Positions 1 through 8,160 of a DNA stretch of 33,254 nt are shown here, piece after piece. The notes beneath the pieces were generated by a model. The model was not told the origin of the DNA and did not search any database. It saw only the letters and a program-made list of their open reading frames with translations. Position 1 is the first letter of the stretch. Every line of letters begins with the position of its first letter. Source of the DNA: Oxalobacteraceae bacterium (GTDB lineage: Bacteria; Pseudomonadota; Gammaproteobacteria; Burkholderiales; Burkholderiaceae_D); contig CANGJE010000025.1 in NCBI GenBank assembly GCA_947454305.1, positions 1-33,254 on the forward strand, in the 5' to 3' direction. Both the position numbers and the translations under genes were made by a program.

Positions 1-107
1 GGTTAGCGTTTTACAATGCTAAGCGATTGCATTCAACGCTGGGGTATGTGAGTCCGATGCAATTTGAGAAAAACTGGCTGGCAGAACAAGAAAGACGTTC
101 TGCTTAA
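1..107 (+). CDS. IS3-family transposase OrfB, C-terminal fragment (5' truncated by window)
   Basis: Reading from base 3, the last 34 residues run through FYNAKRLHSTLGYVSPMQFE to a TAA at 105-107. The YN-x-KR-x-HS-x-LGY-x-(S/T)P pattern is the well-known end of the integrase (rve, DDE) domain of IS3-family OrfB, just after the catalytic glutamate. OrfB is made with OrfA by programmed frameshift and catalyses copy-out/paste-in transposition. Only the tail is visible here, so I cannot say whether the element is intact or assign a subgroup. Confidence 0.85.
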   Translation, partial: LAFYNAKRLHSTLGYVSPMQFEKNWLAEQERRSA

Positions 108-147
108 TCGTATCCGTTAAGGGATTCGTGATTCAGGGGCAAGCTCA
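1..147 (+). mobile_element. Right end of an IS3-family insertion sequence (left part outside window)
   Basis: The first 107 bases encode the end of an IS3-type transposase. About 40 bases of non-coding end sequence follow, finishing in TCA at 145-147. Read on the minus strand this end begins TGAGCTTGCCCCTGAATC, which fits the 5'-TG...CA-3' ends and the run of C typical of IS3-group inverted repeats. Immediately after base 147 the frame of an ABC permease begins without its own start, so this is the junction of an insertion. The target duplication (3-4 bases, probably starting at 148) cannot be checked because the left end is outside the window. Confidence 0.75.
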
Positions 148-740
148 GTACGACCTTTTCTGCTTTGCACACAGCACAAAGTCTTTTAGGTTTATCGGGT
201 GGTGTCTCTAGCATTGATGTGACTGTCAGAGAGGTGTATGACGCTGAACTGATTGCTCAGCGCGTCACCGAACTCACTGGCATTAAAGCGGATAGCTGGA
301 TTTCGACGAACTCTCAATTTTTCACCGCTGTCCAAGCTCAAAAAACATCGAACACCGTGATACGTCTTTTCGTTGGACTATCAGTGGTCTTTGGAATGGC
401 CAGCGTATTAGTCGTCTCAGTGATGCAGAAATCTCGCGAGATAGGCATCTTGCGTGCTATGGGTATTTCACGTGGTCAGATCTTGCGTGTTTTTCTTTTA
501 CAAGGGGGTTTGTTAGCGTTATCCGGAGCAGTGGGAGGGTCGGTGGCTGGCTTAGGAGCGCTGGTGATTTGGCAGCGCATGCTACGCAATCCGGATGGGA
601 CGGCGATTTTTCCTTTAATTATAGAGCCTAGTTTGTTTGTAGTGGCGCTATTACTAGCCACGTTGAGTGGCTTAATCGCGGCGGTGGCTCCTGCGTTACG
701 CGCTGCACGCTTAGATCCTGTCGTTGCTATCCGTGGCTGA
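148..740 (+). pseudogene. FtsX/MacB-type ABC transporter permease, N-terminally truncated by IS insertion
   Basis: The frame is open from just inside the IS end to TGA at 738-740. It encodes about 190 residues of the C-terminal half of an FtsX-like permease (LolC/LolE/MacB class). The end of the periplasmic domain comes first (SGGVSSIDVTVREVYDAELI). A membrane helix follows (roughly VIRLFVGLSVVFGMASVLVVSV), then the cytosolic coupling motif SREIGILRAMGISRGQI, two more helices and the typical tail [11 protein letters not shown]. The first membrane helix and most of the periplasmic domain are missing, and the sequence upstream is the IS3 end. A TTG at 165 could start translation, but the product would lack an essential part of the fold. 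The downstream ATPase overlaps this frame and may still be expressed, possibly from an IS-borne promoter. Confidence 0.8.
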
Positions 741-1416
741 GTTTGTTGTTGAGATGCGAGCAGTTCACAAGATATTCCATCAAGGATTACCTATTGAGAT
801 TGAAGTGCTGCATGGAGTTGACCTACAACTAAAGACTTCGGAATTTTGTGCTGTTATGGGCCCTTCTGGCTCAGGAAAAAGCACCTTACTAAATATTATC
901 GGGTTACTTGATAGGCCTAGTAGTGGTTCATTAAGTATCTGCAATGAAGAAACCACCGCTATGAATGATCACGAATTAACTCGCTTACGTGGCCACAGCA
1001 TTGGATTTGTTTTTCAATCTCATTACTTGATACCCGCTTTCACTGCACTAGAAAATGTGATGATGCCCATGGTCGGCAATGCTGAGTTTGCTAATGCGCC
1101 TATGGTCGGGCGAGCTAAGGAGTTGCTCGATGAAGTTGGGCTTAAACCTTGGTGCGATAGTTTGGTAAATCACTTAAGTGGCGGCCAACAGCAACGGGTA
1201 GCGGTAGCACGAGCTCTCGCTATGAATCCACCTTTAGTTCTCGCTGATGAACCTACAGGCAATCTGGATAGCCAATCGGCAGAAGCTGTTTTTTCACTTT
1301 TCCGCAAAGTCAATCGCGAACAAGGCACCGCAATTTTATTCGTTACTCATAACGCAGCGCTGGCTGAGCGCTGCGATAAAATTATTCAAGTGGTGGACGG
1401 CAAGCTGATCAGCTAG
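733..1416 (+). CDS. ABC transporter ATP-binding protein, LolD/MacB-like
   Basis: This is a complete ATPase of about 227 residues for an FtsX-type exporter of the LolCDE/MacAB class. Such systems move lipoproteins or other substrates from the outer face of the inner membrane. Visible motifs are Walker [10 protein letters not shown] (near residue 43), the Q-loop in [11 protein letters not shown], the signature [15 protein letters not shown], Walker [13 protein letters not shown] and the switch histidine in FVTHN. I chose GTG at 733, which overlaps the permease stop at 738-740; TTG 724 and ATG 754 are alternatives. The overlap shows that permease and ATPase were one operon. The partner permease has lost its N-terminal half to an IS element, so the transporter is probably inactive unless another permease exists elsewhere. 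The cargo is unknown. Confidence 0.88.
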   Translation: MAEFVVEMRAVHKIFHQGLPIEIEVLHGVDLQLKTSEFCAVMGPSGSGKSTLLNIIGLLDRPSSGSLSICNEETTAMNDHELTRLRGHSIGFVFQSHYLIPAFTALENVMMPMVGNAEFANAPMVGRAKELLDEVGLKPWCDSLVNHLSGGQQQRVAVARALAMNPPLVLADEPTGNLDSQSAEAVFSLFRKVNREQGTAILFVTHNAALAERCDKIIQVVDGKLIS

Positions 1417-1437
1417 TGAATAAATACATTAGCTGAT
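1408..1437 (+). terminator. Hairpin between convergent ABC ATPase and OFA transporter
   Basis: ATCAGCTAGTG at 1408-1418 can pair with CATTAGCTGAT at 1427-1437 around the loop AATAAATA. This makes eleven pairs including one G-T wobble. It overlaps the stop of the ATPase gene and lies in the short space between two convergent genes. There is no clean run of T after it, so it is only a candidate for ending transcription. Confidence 0.4.
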
Positions 1438-1493
1438 TACCACTAATAACAAACCTACATTTTTATTCAACTTAGCAATCTATGATTAAATGA

Positions 1494-2768
1494 TTACACG
1501 GCTTGCTGAGTAAGGTAAGCATGTCGCATAGGCTTGAGCACAGCGATGGCAAGAATCGCCGTTAGAAAATTTGCTGCAATGGCGGTCACAAAGACGGGCG
1601 TCCAACTTCCACCTGTCTGAAACATTAAAGCCGCAATTGGGCCGCCCAGGATTGCTCCCACTCCTGCTCCGGCATATAAAAATCCATAATTGGTTGATGC
1701 AAATTTTGGTCCAAAGGTATCTGTCAGCGTCGATGGGAATAGAGAAAATATCTCACCCCAACCAAAAAATACGACGCCTGACAACAAGACAAAAAGCAGC
1801 ACATTGTCGCGGGTCAGAAACCAAACGGTCATTGCGATGCCTTCGACAGAAAAAGCAATCAGCATAGTATTTTCACGACCAATTTTGTCTGAGACCCAAC
1901 CGAAAAATGGACGCGTTAAGCCATTCATTAATCGGTCGATGGTCATGGCTAACGGTAACGCCGCCATACCAAATACCGTAGCGTCAACAATGCCAAAATC
2001 TTTAGCAAAGGCTCCCATTTGCGAGACGACCATCAAACCTGAGGTCGCCATCAGTGTCATCATTAAAAACATCACCCAAAAAATGGGCTGACGCAGTAAC
2101 TGCTTCGGACCTACATCGGGAACGTGCGAGACTGGCAAATCAGCATGCACCAAAGCTTGATAATTTTCTGGAGGAGTTTTTAATATCCACGCACACACCA
2201 GACACACTAAACCAAAGGTGACACCGAAGGTCATCAATGTCGATTCAAGGCCAGCGGAGGCCAGACTATTCGAAACCGGAAATGTGGTTAAAGATGCGCC
2301 CATCCCATAACCCGAGGCGGCAATACCCGCTGCTAAACCACGACGATCGGGAAACCATTTCACCATCAGACCGACCACACCGATATACACAATCCCCGTG
2401 CCCACGCCTGCAAACAATCCATAAGTCAGATACAGCGACAACAAGGAATTCGACTGCGATCCTACGACCCAGCTTGAGCCAACTAATATCGCTCCCAGTG
2501 TGAGTAGCTTACGTATACCAAATCGATCAACTAAATATCCCCCCAGCGGAGATAAAAAACACTGCAAACCAACAACGATAGAAAACACCACCTGCACCTC
2601 TGCCAGACTAGCATCAAGCTTTTGCATAAAGGGCTTGGTGAGTAAGGCCCATACATACTGAGGACTCGCAATCGAGATCATGCACAAAACACCAACGGCT
2701 AACTGCACCCATCGGTTAGGTAGTGCACTTGCCGCATCCGACTCATTGGCTTGCTCTGCTTGCGACAT
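1494..2768 (-). CDS. OFA-family MFS transporter (oxalate/formate antiporter-like), 424 aa
   Basis: This is a twelve-helix major facilitator of the OFA group, which includes the oxalate:formate exchanger OxlT and many monocarboxylate carriers. Family marks are the start of helix 1 (LCMISIASPQYVWALLTKPF), the loop GGYLVDRFGIRKLL between helices 2 and 3, and VKWFPDRRGLAAGIAASGYGMG in the middle. A second-half loop, PFFGWVSDKIGREN, repeats the first. ATG at 2768 has a good ribosome site, GGAGA. It is the last gene of a same-strand group after the molybdenum hydroxylase and the amidase, 36 bases downstream of the amidase stop. It probably carries the substrate or product of that pathway, most likely an organic acid. 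Substrate specificity cannot be read from the sequence. Confidence 0.88.
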   Translation of the reverse strand: MSQAEQANESDAASALPNRWVQLAVGVLCMISIASPQYVWALLTKPFMQKLDASLAEVQVVFSIVVGLQCFLSPLGGYLVDRFGIRKLLTLGAILVGSSWVVGSQSNSLLSLYLTYGLFAGVGTGIVYIGVVGLMVKWFPDRRGLAAGIAASGYGMGASLTTFPVSNSLASAGLESTLMTFGVTFGLVCLVCAWILKTPPENYQALVHADLPVSHVPDVGPKQLLRQPIFWVMFLMMTLMATSGLMVVSQMGAFAKDFGIVDATVFGMAALPLAMTIDRLMNGLTRPFFGWVSDKIGRENTMLIAFSVEGIAMTVWFLTRDNVLLFVLLSGVVFFGWGEIFSLFPSTLTDTFGPKFASTNYGFLYAGAGVGAILGGPIAALMFQTGGSWTPVFVTAIAANFLTAILAIAVLKPMRHAYLTQQAV

Positions 2769-2804
2769 ACGTTCTCCAGTTGGACTGCGGAAGTAATTAA
2801 AAAA

Positions 2805-4208
2805 TTAAATAGAATGAGATGCAGGCATTACAAAGGGATGAACAGCCTCATAGGCACGCGCCGCTTGCAATACCTTGGCATCAGAAAATTTTGAGCCCAC
2901 TAGCTGCATCGCAATCGGCAAACCATTGATAAAGCCACAGGGCACCGTAGCAGTTGGTTGTTGGCTCAGATTAAACGGGTACGTGAACGGAGACCATTCC
3001 CACCAGCGTTTGCGCGATCCACCTGGAGGCACTTCGTACCCCGCTTCAAATGCAGTAATAGGCATTTGCGGTGTGATGAGTAAATCATAGGTTTCGGTCA
3101 GATTATTTAATCGACGACCGAGTGCTTCACGTTCTTTTTCTAATTTTCGATAATCTAGGGCACTGAGTTCAAATCCCGGCTGAGCTAATTCCAACATGGC
3201 AGGTTCAACCAGTGCGCGCTTTTCAGCTGACATAGGCTCAATAGCTAAGGCAAGTGCAACGGCCCATAGCGGCCGCATAATTGAAATGGGATCATCTAGT
3301 TTGAGATCAATGATTTCAACCTGCGCACCCAGATCGCGAAATACTTGCAGCTGTTTTTCAATTGCTGTTGCGATTCTAGGATCGACATCCGCATAACCTA
3401 AATCTGGGCTGTACGCGATACGCCATCCTTTAACGCCTTGATTTAATTGGCTGACGTAATCGATAGAGTTCTCAGGAAGCTGATACCAATCGCGCGCATC
3501 CGGACGAGCAATCACGCTTTGTAACAAAGCTGCATCCTCAACGGTTCGTGTAATCGGTCCCTGATGCCACAAAGTGAGTGCGGGTGAATGCGGATGCACA
3601 GGCACTAAGCCCCAACTCGACTTGAAACCAAAAACTCCGCAAAACGCTGCTGGAATTCGTATCGAACCACCACCATCAGTAGCAAGGTGCAAAGGCCCCA
3701 TCCCTAAAGCTGCAGCTGCCGCAGCGCCGCCACTACTACCACCGGGAGTCATCGCGTGGTTCCACGGATTACGCGTAATACCGGTCAATGCACTATCGGT
3801 AACACCTTTCCAGCCAAATTCCGGCGTGGTTGTTTTGCCCATAATGATCGCGCCCTGCTCGCGCATGCGCGCAACGGGGGGACCATCATCTTCCCACGCC
3901 TGATCCGGATCTATCGTGAGCGAGCCACGACGAGTTGGCCAACCTTTAGCTAACACTAAATCTTTAACACTGGTGGGAATACCATCCAGCGCTCCGACCG
4001 GTGAGCCGCTGTGCCAGCGCTGCTCAGATTCGTGAGCGAGTTGCATGGCACGCTCTGGATCAACGACACAAAACGCGTTGATCGACGGATTTAACTTGGC
4101 AATCTGAGCGAGAACGGTGCGCGTAACTTCAACGGGCGATATGGCTTTACTTTTATATAAAGCCAAAAGACGCGTAGCGGAAAGGCTGAGAATATCTTCA
4201 GGCACCAT
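2805..4208 (-). CDS. Amidase (amidase-signature family), 467 aa
   Basis: This is an amidase-signature hydrolase, which cleaves a carboxamide to acid and ammonia or amine. The Ser-cisSer-Lys triad is visible: Lys82 in SVKDL, cis-Ser158 in the GGSSGGA signature, and nucleophile Ser182 in DGGGSIRIP. Length is normal and the frame is intact. No signal peptide is seen, so it is cytosolic. The ATG at 4208 lacks a clear Shine-Dalgarno sequence. The gene lies between the molybdenum hydroxylase large subunit (155 bases upstream, with two hairpins between them) and an OFA transporter. A joint role in breaking down an amide- or N-heterocycle-derived compound is inferred, not shown. GatA of the tRNA amidotransferase has the same fold but would sit with gatB and gatC. 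Confidence 0.88.
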   Translation of the reverse strand: MVPEDILSLSATRLLALYKSKAISPVEVTRTVLAQIAKLNPSINAFCVVDPERAMQLAHESEQRWHSGSPVGALDGIPTSVKDLVLAKGWPTRRGSLTIDPDQAWEDDGPPVARMREQGAIIMGKTTTPEFGWKGVTDSALTGITRNPWNHAMTPGGSSGGAAAAAALGMGPLHLATDGGGSIRIPAAFCGVFGFKSSWGLVPVHPHSPALTLWHQGPITRTVEDAALLQSVIARPDARDWYQLPENSIDYVSQLNQGVKGWRIAYSPDLGYADVDPRIATAIEKQLQVFRDLGAQVEIIDLKLDDPISIMRPLWAVALALAIEPMSAEKRALVEPAMLELAQPGFELSALDYRKLEKEREALGRRLNNLTETYDLLITPQMPITAFEAGYEVPPGGSRKRWWEWSPFTYPFNLSQQPTATVPCGFINGLPIAMQLVGSKFSDAKVLQAARAYEAVHPFVMPASHSI

Positions 4209-4243
4209 GGCGAGTATAAGAATAAACAGTAAACGAACACACC

Positions 4244-4325
4244 CATAGCGAGATTATTTTCTCGCTATGGAACAAAGAATTGAAGATCGACTACTTCCAA
4301 CCTGACGAATCAAGCGGAAGTAGTC
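4244..4325 (-). other. Two strong hairpins between iorB-like and amidase genes
   Basis: CATAGCGAGA (4244-4253) pairs perfectly with TCTCGCTATG (4260-4269) around a 6-base loop. GACTACTTCC (4289-4298) pairs perfectly with GGAAGTAGTC (4316-4325) around a 17-base loop. Both lie in the 155-base gap after the hydroxylase large subunit. Neither is followed by a run of U on the minus strand. They could attenuate read-through into the amidase or stabilise the upstream mRNA. Confidence 0.5.
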
Positions 4326-4363
4326 GAACTCATTCTAGGCCATCAAACGCATTCACTTTCTGC

Positions 4364-6814
4364 TTATGCTTTTTTCTGACTCAATCCCTCTAAAATCGCT
4401 TGAGGAGAAATCGGCATCGTACGTACTCGTACACCGGTTGCTTTGAAAATTGCGTTAGCAACCGCAGGTCCTACCGTTGTCGACGCTGGCTCACCCACAC
4501 CTGAAGGGTGATGCTCAGAAGGTACCAAATGAACTTCTATCTCTGGCACTTGCGCCAAACGTATTGGCGTGTACTGATGGAAGTTGGATTGTTCAAATCC
4601 ACCTTCTTTCAAGGTCATCCGTTCTGCAGCGATCTGGCTTGCACCCCAAAGAGCAGAAGCACGAATTTGTGCATCCACGTTTTTAGGATTAACTACGATG
4701 CCGCAATCCATAGCGATGGTGATTTTCTTGATTTGAAATTCACCGGTCTTAGGATCAACCGTTACTTCAGCAACCGACGCGACCCAGGTCGGACTCTGGC
4801 GCTCTTCTGCCGCAGTCACTGCAATACCCATCGCGGTATTCGGTGGTAATTTTTTTCTACCGTAACCCGATTTAGCTGCCGCCACTTGCAAGCATTTAGC
4901 TAAACGATGCGCACCACCTACCGTTGCTGATTCATAAGGAACCCAGGCACCTTCTTTTGCCCAAGGGATGGAAATCCACAAGCGATCCATGTAGTAATCC
5001 GAAGGCGTGCCTTTGGTATAGCCGGAGTTCGGTATACCGCGATTACCACCTTTGCCGTTCAATTTAGATAAACGGAACAACAGCGGATCAACACCTGCTG
5101 CATGTGCAATCTCATCCATCATCGATTCAACGACGAAGATGTTGTACGAGTTTGAAACCGTACGCAACGCACTCGCCTGTACTGCCCAGGTGGTGGTGTC
5201 GTGATTCCATGCGCGCACACGATGATTCGGCATGTCGTACCAGTGATCACTACCGCCAATAGACCATTGATCGATATCCTGCTTTTTCTCATCCCATGAA
5301 TCTTGCTGCAGCCAATCGGAACCGTATTTTTTACCCACTGAAAAACGTGGGCCCATAAATCCGCACACAATATCGTGGTTCATACCGACGAGCTTGCCAT
5401 CTTTCACACCGGCTTTAACGCGGTGATAGGTTGGTGTACGTGGGAAGCTGGTTGCAAAATTCGACTCACGACTCTGAATCAACTTGACTGGCATTCCTAA
5501 TACTTTCGCGCAGTAAGCTGCAGCTAGAATTTCATCAAAGTCTTGTTTGCCGCCGAATCCACCGCCGACCAGATACTCATGCAGATACACTTTAACTTCT
5601 TCTGGCTTTTGGTTAAATACTTTCGCCAAGAATCCACTCAAGGTCATGCGCGCAAATGACTGACTCTGAGTACCAACATAAATGTGACATTCATCTTTAA
5701 CGAATTGAGCCGTTGCATTCAAAGGCTCCATGGTGGCGTGACAAACCATCTCTGTCGTGTATTCGACATCAATAATTTTTTCCGCTCCAGCCAGTGCTTT
5801 TTCTACATCGCCTTCCAACACCCAGTTGGCACCGGCTTCTGTATCGGTTGCGAGTTGTTTATATTCTTTAGCCAGTGTTGCAGAATCTAAATTGCCGTAA
5901 GGACCTGCATCCCACTCGACCTTCAAAGCTTTCGCTGCTTTCATCGCTGTGGGGAAACGATCTGCAATCGCAACTACCCAGCCCGTACATTTACCGAACG
6001 AATCATCAATGATGATGGCTTTTATAAAGCCGGGAATTTTGCGTGCTTCAGTATCATCAACACTAGTTACTTTAGAGGCATAACGAGTGCGCGGAATAAC
6101 GAGTGAGGCATAAACCATATTCGGCAAAAATACATCCATACCGTATTTTGCAGAGCCATTGGTCTTGGATGGGATATCCAGTGCATTCAGCGATTTACCA
6201 ATGATCTTGTAAGCCGAAGGCGATTTCAATTTGATAGAAACCAAATCATCGGGATACGCAAATTTTCTGTCTAATTGCGTTTTTTGCAGAATCTCACCGT
6301 AGGACAGTGATTTACCTGAAGCTTTAGCGTAAACACGACCGGCTTTCGCAAAACATTTATCCGCTGTTGTGCCGAACACTTTGGCGCCCGCTTCAACCAG
6401 TGCAATTCGGCCTGCTGCACCAGCACGTGCGATACGATCAAATTCGGTAGTCATACTGCCGCTGTTCACGGTGTAAGCTAAACCATAGATCGCAAAATTT
6501 TCTACGCTCTCCATCGGTGTATCAAGGCGCACATCTTCCCAACGCACTTCCAGTTCTTCGGCAATCACCTGCGCCAAACCTGTACCAATGTGCTGACCCA
6601 TTTCCGCTTTCACGATATGCATCGTGACTTTGTTATCCGGAGTAATGGTGAACCAGATCGATGGTGTGTATCCATTGGCCGGTGCCGCAGCCTCGGCTTT
6701 ACCATTAGCCAACATAGCCCCCATGCCGATACTCATGTAGGCACCTGCACCTGCGGTAGCAGAACGAACTAAAAACTCACGGCGCGACAGGCCTAATTCA
6801 GTTAGCTTAGACAT
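4364..6814 (-). CDS. Molybdopterin-binding subunit of an IorAB-type molybdenum hydroxylase, Tat-exported
   Basis: This is the large subunit (816 aa) of the xanthine oxidase family, in the isoquinoline 1-oxidoreductase/nicotinate or aldehyde dehydrogenase branch. It hydroxylates a carbon next to a ring nitrogen, or an aldehyde, using water and a molybdenum-cytosine-dinucleotide cofactor. The N-terminus carries a twin-arginine signal, SRREFLVRSATAG, with a hydrophobic stretch and AEA cleavage region, so the enzyme is folded before export to the periplasm. Cofactor-binding stretches include VGGGFGGKQ and GVGEPASTTVGPAVANA near the end, whose Glu (about residue 775) is the catalytic base of the family. 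I start at ATG 6814 (MSKLTELG) because GGAG lies seven bases before it and the Tat motif follows. A longer frame to 6883 has no such support. It overlaps the 2Fe-2S subunit gene by 8 bases. The substrate is unknown. Confidence 0.9.
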   Translation of the reverse strand: MSKLTELGLSRREFLVRSATAGAGAYMSIGMGAMLANGKAEAAAPANGYTPSIWFTITPDNKVTMHIVKAEMGQHIGTGLAQVIAEELEVRWEDVRLDTPMESVENFAIYGLAYTVNSGSMTTEFDRIARAGAAGRIALVEAGAKVFGTTADKCFAKAGRVYAKASGKSLSYGEILQKTQLDRKFAYPDDLVSIKLKSPSAYKIIGKSLNALDIPSKTNGSAKYGMDVFLPNMVYASLVIPRTRYASKVTSVDDTEARKIPGFIKAIIIDDSFGKCTGWVVAIADRFPTAMKAAKALKVEWDAGPYGNLDSATLAKEYKQLATDTEAGANWVLEGDVEKALAGAEKIIDVEYTTEMVCHATMEPLNATAQFVKDECHIYVGTQSQSFARMTLSGFLAKVFNQKPEEVKVYLHEYLVGGGFGGKQDFDEILAAAYCAKVLGMPVKLIQSRESNFATSFPRTPTYHRVKAGVKDGKLVGMNHDIVCGFMGPRFSVGKKYGSDWLQQDSWDEKKQDIDQWSIGGSDHWYDMPNHRVRAWNHDTTTWAVQASALRTVSNSYNIFVVESMMDEIAHAAGVDPLLFRLSKLNGKGGNRGIPNSGYTKGTPSDYYMDRLWISIPWAKEGAWVPYESATVGGAHRLAKCLQVAAAKSGYGRKKLPPNTAMGIAVTAAEERQSPTWVASVAEVTVDPKTGEFQIKKITIAMDCGIVVNPKNVDAQIRASALWGASQIAAERMTLKEGGFEQSNFHQYTPIRLAQVPEIEVHLVPSEHHPSGVGEPASTTVGPAVANAIFKATGVRVRTMPISPQAILEGLSQKKA

Positions 6815-7283
6815 GCTTCGCTCCTTTACGGGAAATTTCAACTGCGCGCATAACCGCGCCCACGATGCGTGAGTAAGTAGCACAACGGCACAGGTTGCCG
6901 TTCATGCCATCAACGATTTGCTTCTCTGTAGGATTGGGGTGATCTGCCAAAATTGCAGCGGCTTGCATCAACTGACCCGACTGGCAATAGCCACACTGCG
7001 GTACCTGATGTTCTATCCATGCCTGCTGAACGGGATGGGCATGTGCCGGATCCAATCCTTCAATGGTCGTAATCAATGTGTTTTCATCGACATCTTTAAA
7101 CTGCACCTGGCACGAGCGAACGGCCTTGCCATTGATGTGCACTGTGCAGGCACCGCACAAACCTGTGCCGCAACCGTAACGCGTACCTGTCAGGCGTAAA
7201 TCTTCACGAATCACCCACAACAAGGGTGTATCTGGAGGAGCATCGGAAAAATAACTTTGACCATTGATTTTCAACTGCGGCAT
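6807..7283 (-). CDS. 2Fe-2S subunit of the IorAB-type molybdenum hydroxylase
   Basis: This small iron-sulphur subunit (158 aa) passes electrons from the molybdenum site. The N-terminal plant-ferredoxin fold has Cys38, Cys43, Cys46 and Cys58 (YGCGTGLCGACTVHINGKAV). The C-terminal helical domain has Cys97 and Cys100 (QCGYCQSGQ) and Cys132 and Cys134 (NLCRCATY). All eight ligands for two 2Fe-2S clusters are present. It has no export signal of its own and would travel to the periplasm bound to the Tat-tagged large subunit, as is known for related enzymes. ATG 7283 is preceded by GGGGAG. It is the first gene of the hydroxylase operon. No FAD subunit or cytochrome c is nearby, so the final electron acceptor is not visible. 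Confidence 0.93.
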   Translation of the reverse strand: MPQLKINGQSYFSDAPPDTPLLWVIREDLRLTGTRYGCGTGLCGACTVHINGKAVRSCQVQFKDVDENTLITTIEGLDPAHAHPVQQAWIEHQVPQCGYCQSGQLMQAAAILADHPNPTEKQIVDGMNGNLCRCATYSRIVGAVMRAVEISRKGAKHV

Positions 7284-7388
7284 GAGACTCCCCTTAGAAG
7301 TTAACTATCGAAACCATGTACTCAACATCGGGCGTGTAACCGCATCTGATGTGATGCGCCACACATGAACACAGTATGTGAAGTGGGA

Positions 7389-7407
7389 GGATGGTGGACA
7401 ACCATCC
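7389..7407 (-). other. Hairpin in the 211-base gap before the hydroxylase operon
   Basis: GGATGGT (7389-7395) and ACCATCC (7401-7407) form a perfect 7-base stem with a 5-base loop. It lies between the response-regulator stop (7495) and the 2Fe-2S subunit start (7283). It may weakly end the regulator transcript or be part of the hydroxylase leader; there is no U-run. The rest of this gap should contain the hydroxylase promoter, but I see no convincing sigma-70 boxes. Confidence 0.35.
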
Positions 7408-7494
7408 AAGGAGTAAAGATGGGTAGCGCAGGAGGACTAGCCTGGCCTCCCTCAAAAGTATGAATGCTGCTTTGGCAACGAACTGCTTATGCTG

Positions 7495-8160
7495 TCAGAA
7501 ATGCACAAAACCACGCTTAGCGGCCAGAGCGATAGCTTCCGCCCGACTGGTGACGTCGAGCTTTGAGAATAAACTTTTGAGATGACTTTTAACGGTGCTC
7601 TCACTAATGTGGAGCTCCTGACCTATGGCTTTATTGCTTTTGCCTTGTGCGAGTAATTGCAAAATCTGAACTTCTCTATCGGTGGGCATTTCATCGCCCA
7701 CACGCTGCACTAGTTTCGCTGCAATCTTCGCTTGTAAGTAACCCTTCCCTGCATGTATCGCTCGTATGCAATGAAAAAGCTCTTCGGGCTGCACATCTTT
7801 TAGCAAATACGATTTTGCACCTGCTCGAAGACAGGCATACACATCTTCATCATGGTCAAATGTGGTCAATACAATCACGGCGGCTTTGGGATCTTCCAAA
7901 TGTAATTTGCGTATCGCTTCCAAGCCTCCATGTTCGGGCATACGCAAATCCATCAGTACTACATCTGGACGCAATTCCCGCCACAATTCGACCGCTTCTT
8001 TACCATTGCAAGCCTCACCGACCACTTCGATGCCGTCTTCCATATTAAGAATGGCAATCAAGCCTCTGCGTATAAGCGATTGATCATCAGCGATCAAAAC
8101 ACGAATTGCCTCTGAATGGGTAGGCAGATCATGAAGCCGCTCTTTATAAGCCTCAAACAT
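7495..8160 (-). CDS. NarL/FixJ-family response regulator
   Basis: This DNA-binding response regulator (221 aa) is paired with the adjacent kinase. The receiver domain covers about residues 18-135 with acidic pocket Asp25/Asp26, phospho-acceptor Asp71 (VVLMDLRMPEHGG), switch Thr in VLTTFDHD and the conserved Lys in YLLKDVQ. A LuxR-type helix-turn-helix follows (TDREVQILQLLAQGKSNKAI, then HISESTVKSHLKSLFSKLDV). I start at ATG 8160 because it overlaps the kinase stop (TGA 8153-8155) in the compact form ATGTTTGA. An upstream in-frame ATG at 8187 lies inside the kinase gene. It is transcribed toward the hydroxylase, amidase and transporter genes and is the obvious candidate to control them. Confidence 0.92.
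   Translation of the reverse strand: MFEAYKERLHDLPTHSEAIRVLIADDQSLIRRGLIAILNMEDGIEVVGEACNGKEAVELWRELRPDVVLMDLRMPEHGGLEAIRKLHLEDPKAAVIVLTTFDHDEDVYACLRAGAKSYLLKDVQPEELFHCIRAIHAGKGYLQAKIAAKLVQRVGDEMPTDREVQILQLLAQGKSNKAIGQELHISESTVKSHLKSLFSKLDVTSRAEAIALAAKRGFVHF

Noticed and set aside
7470..7495. Possible sigma-54 promoter (TGGCA...TGC)
   Set aside because: The GG-to-GC gap is 9 rather than 10 bases and the site points away from the hydroxylase operon.
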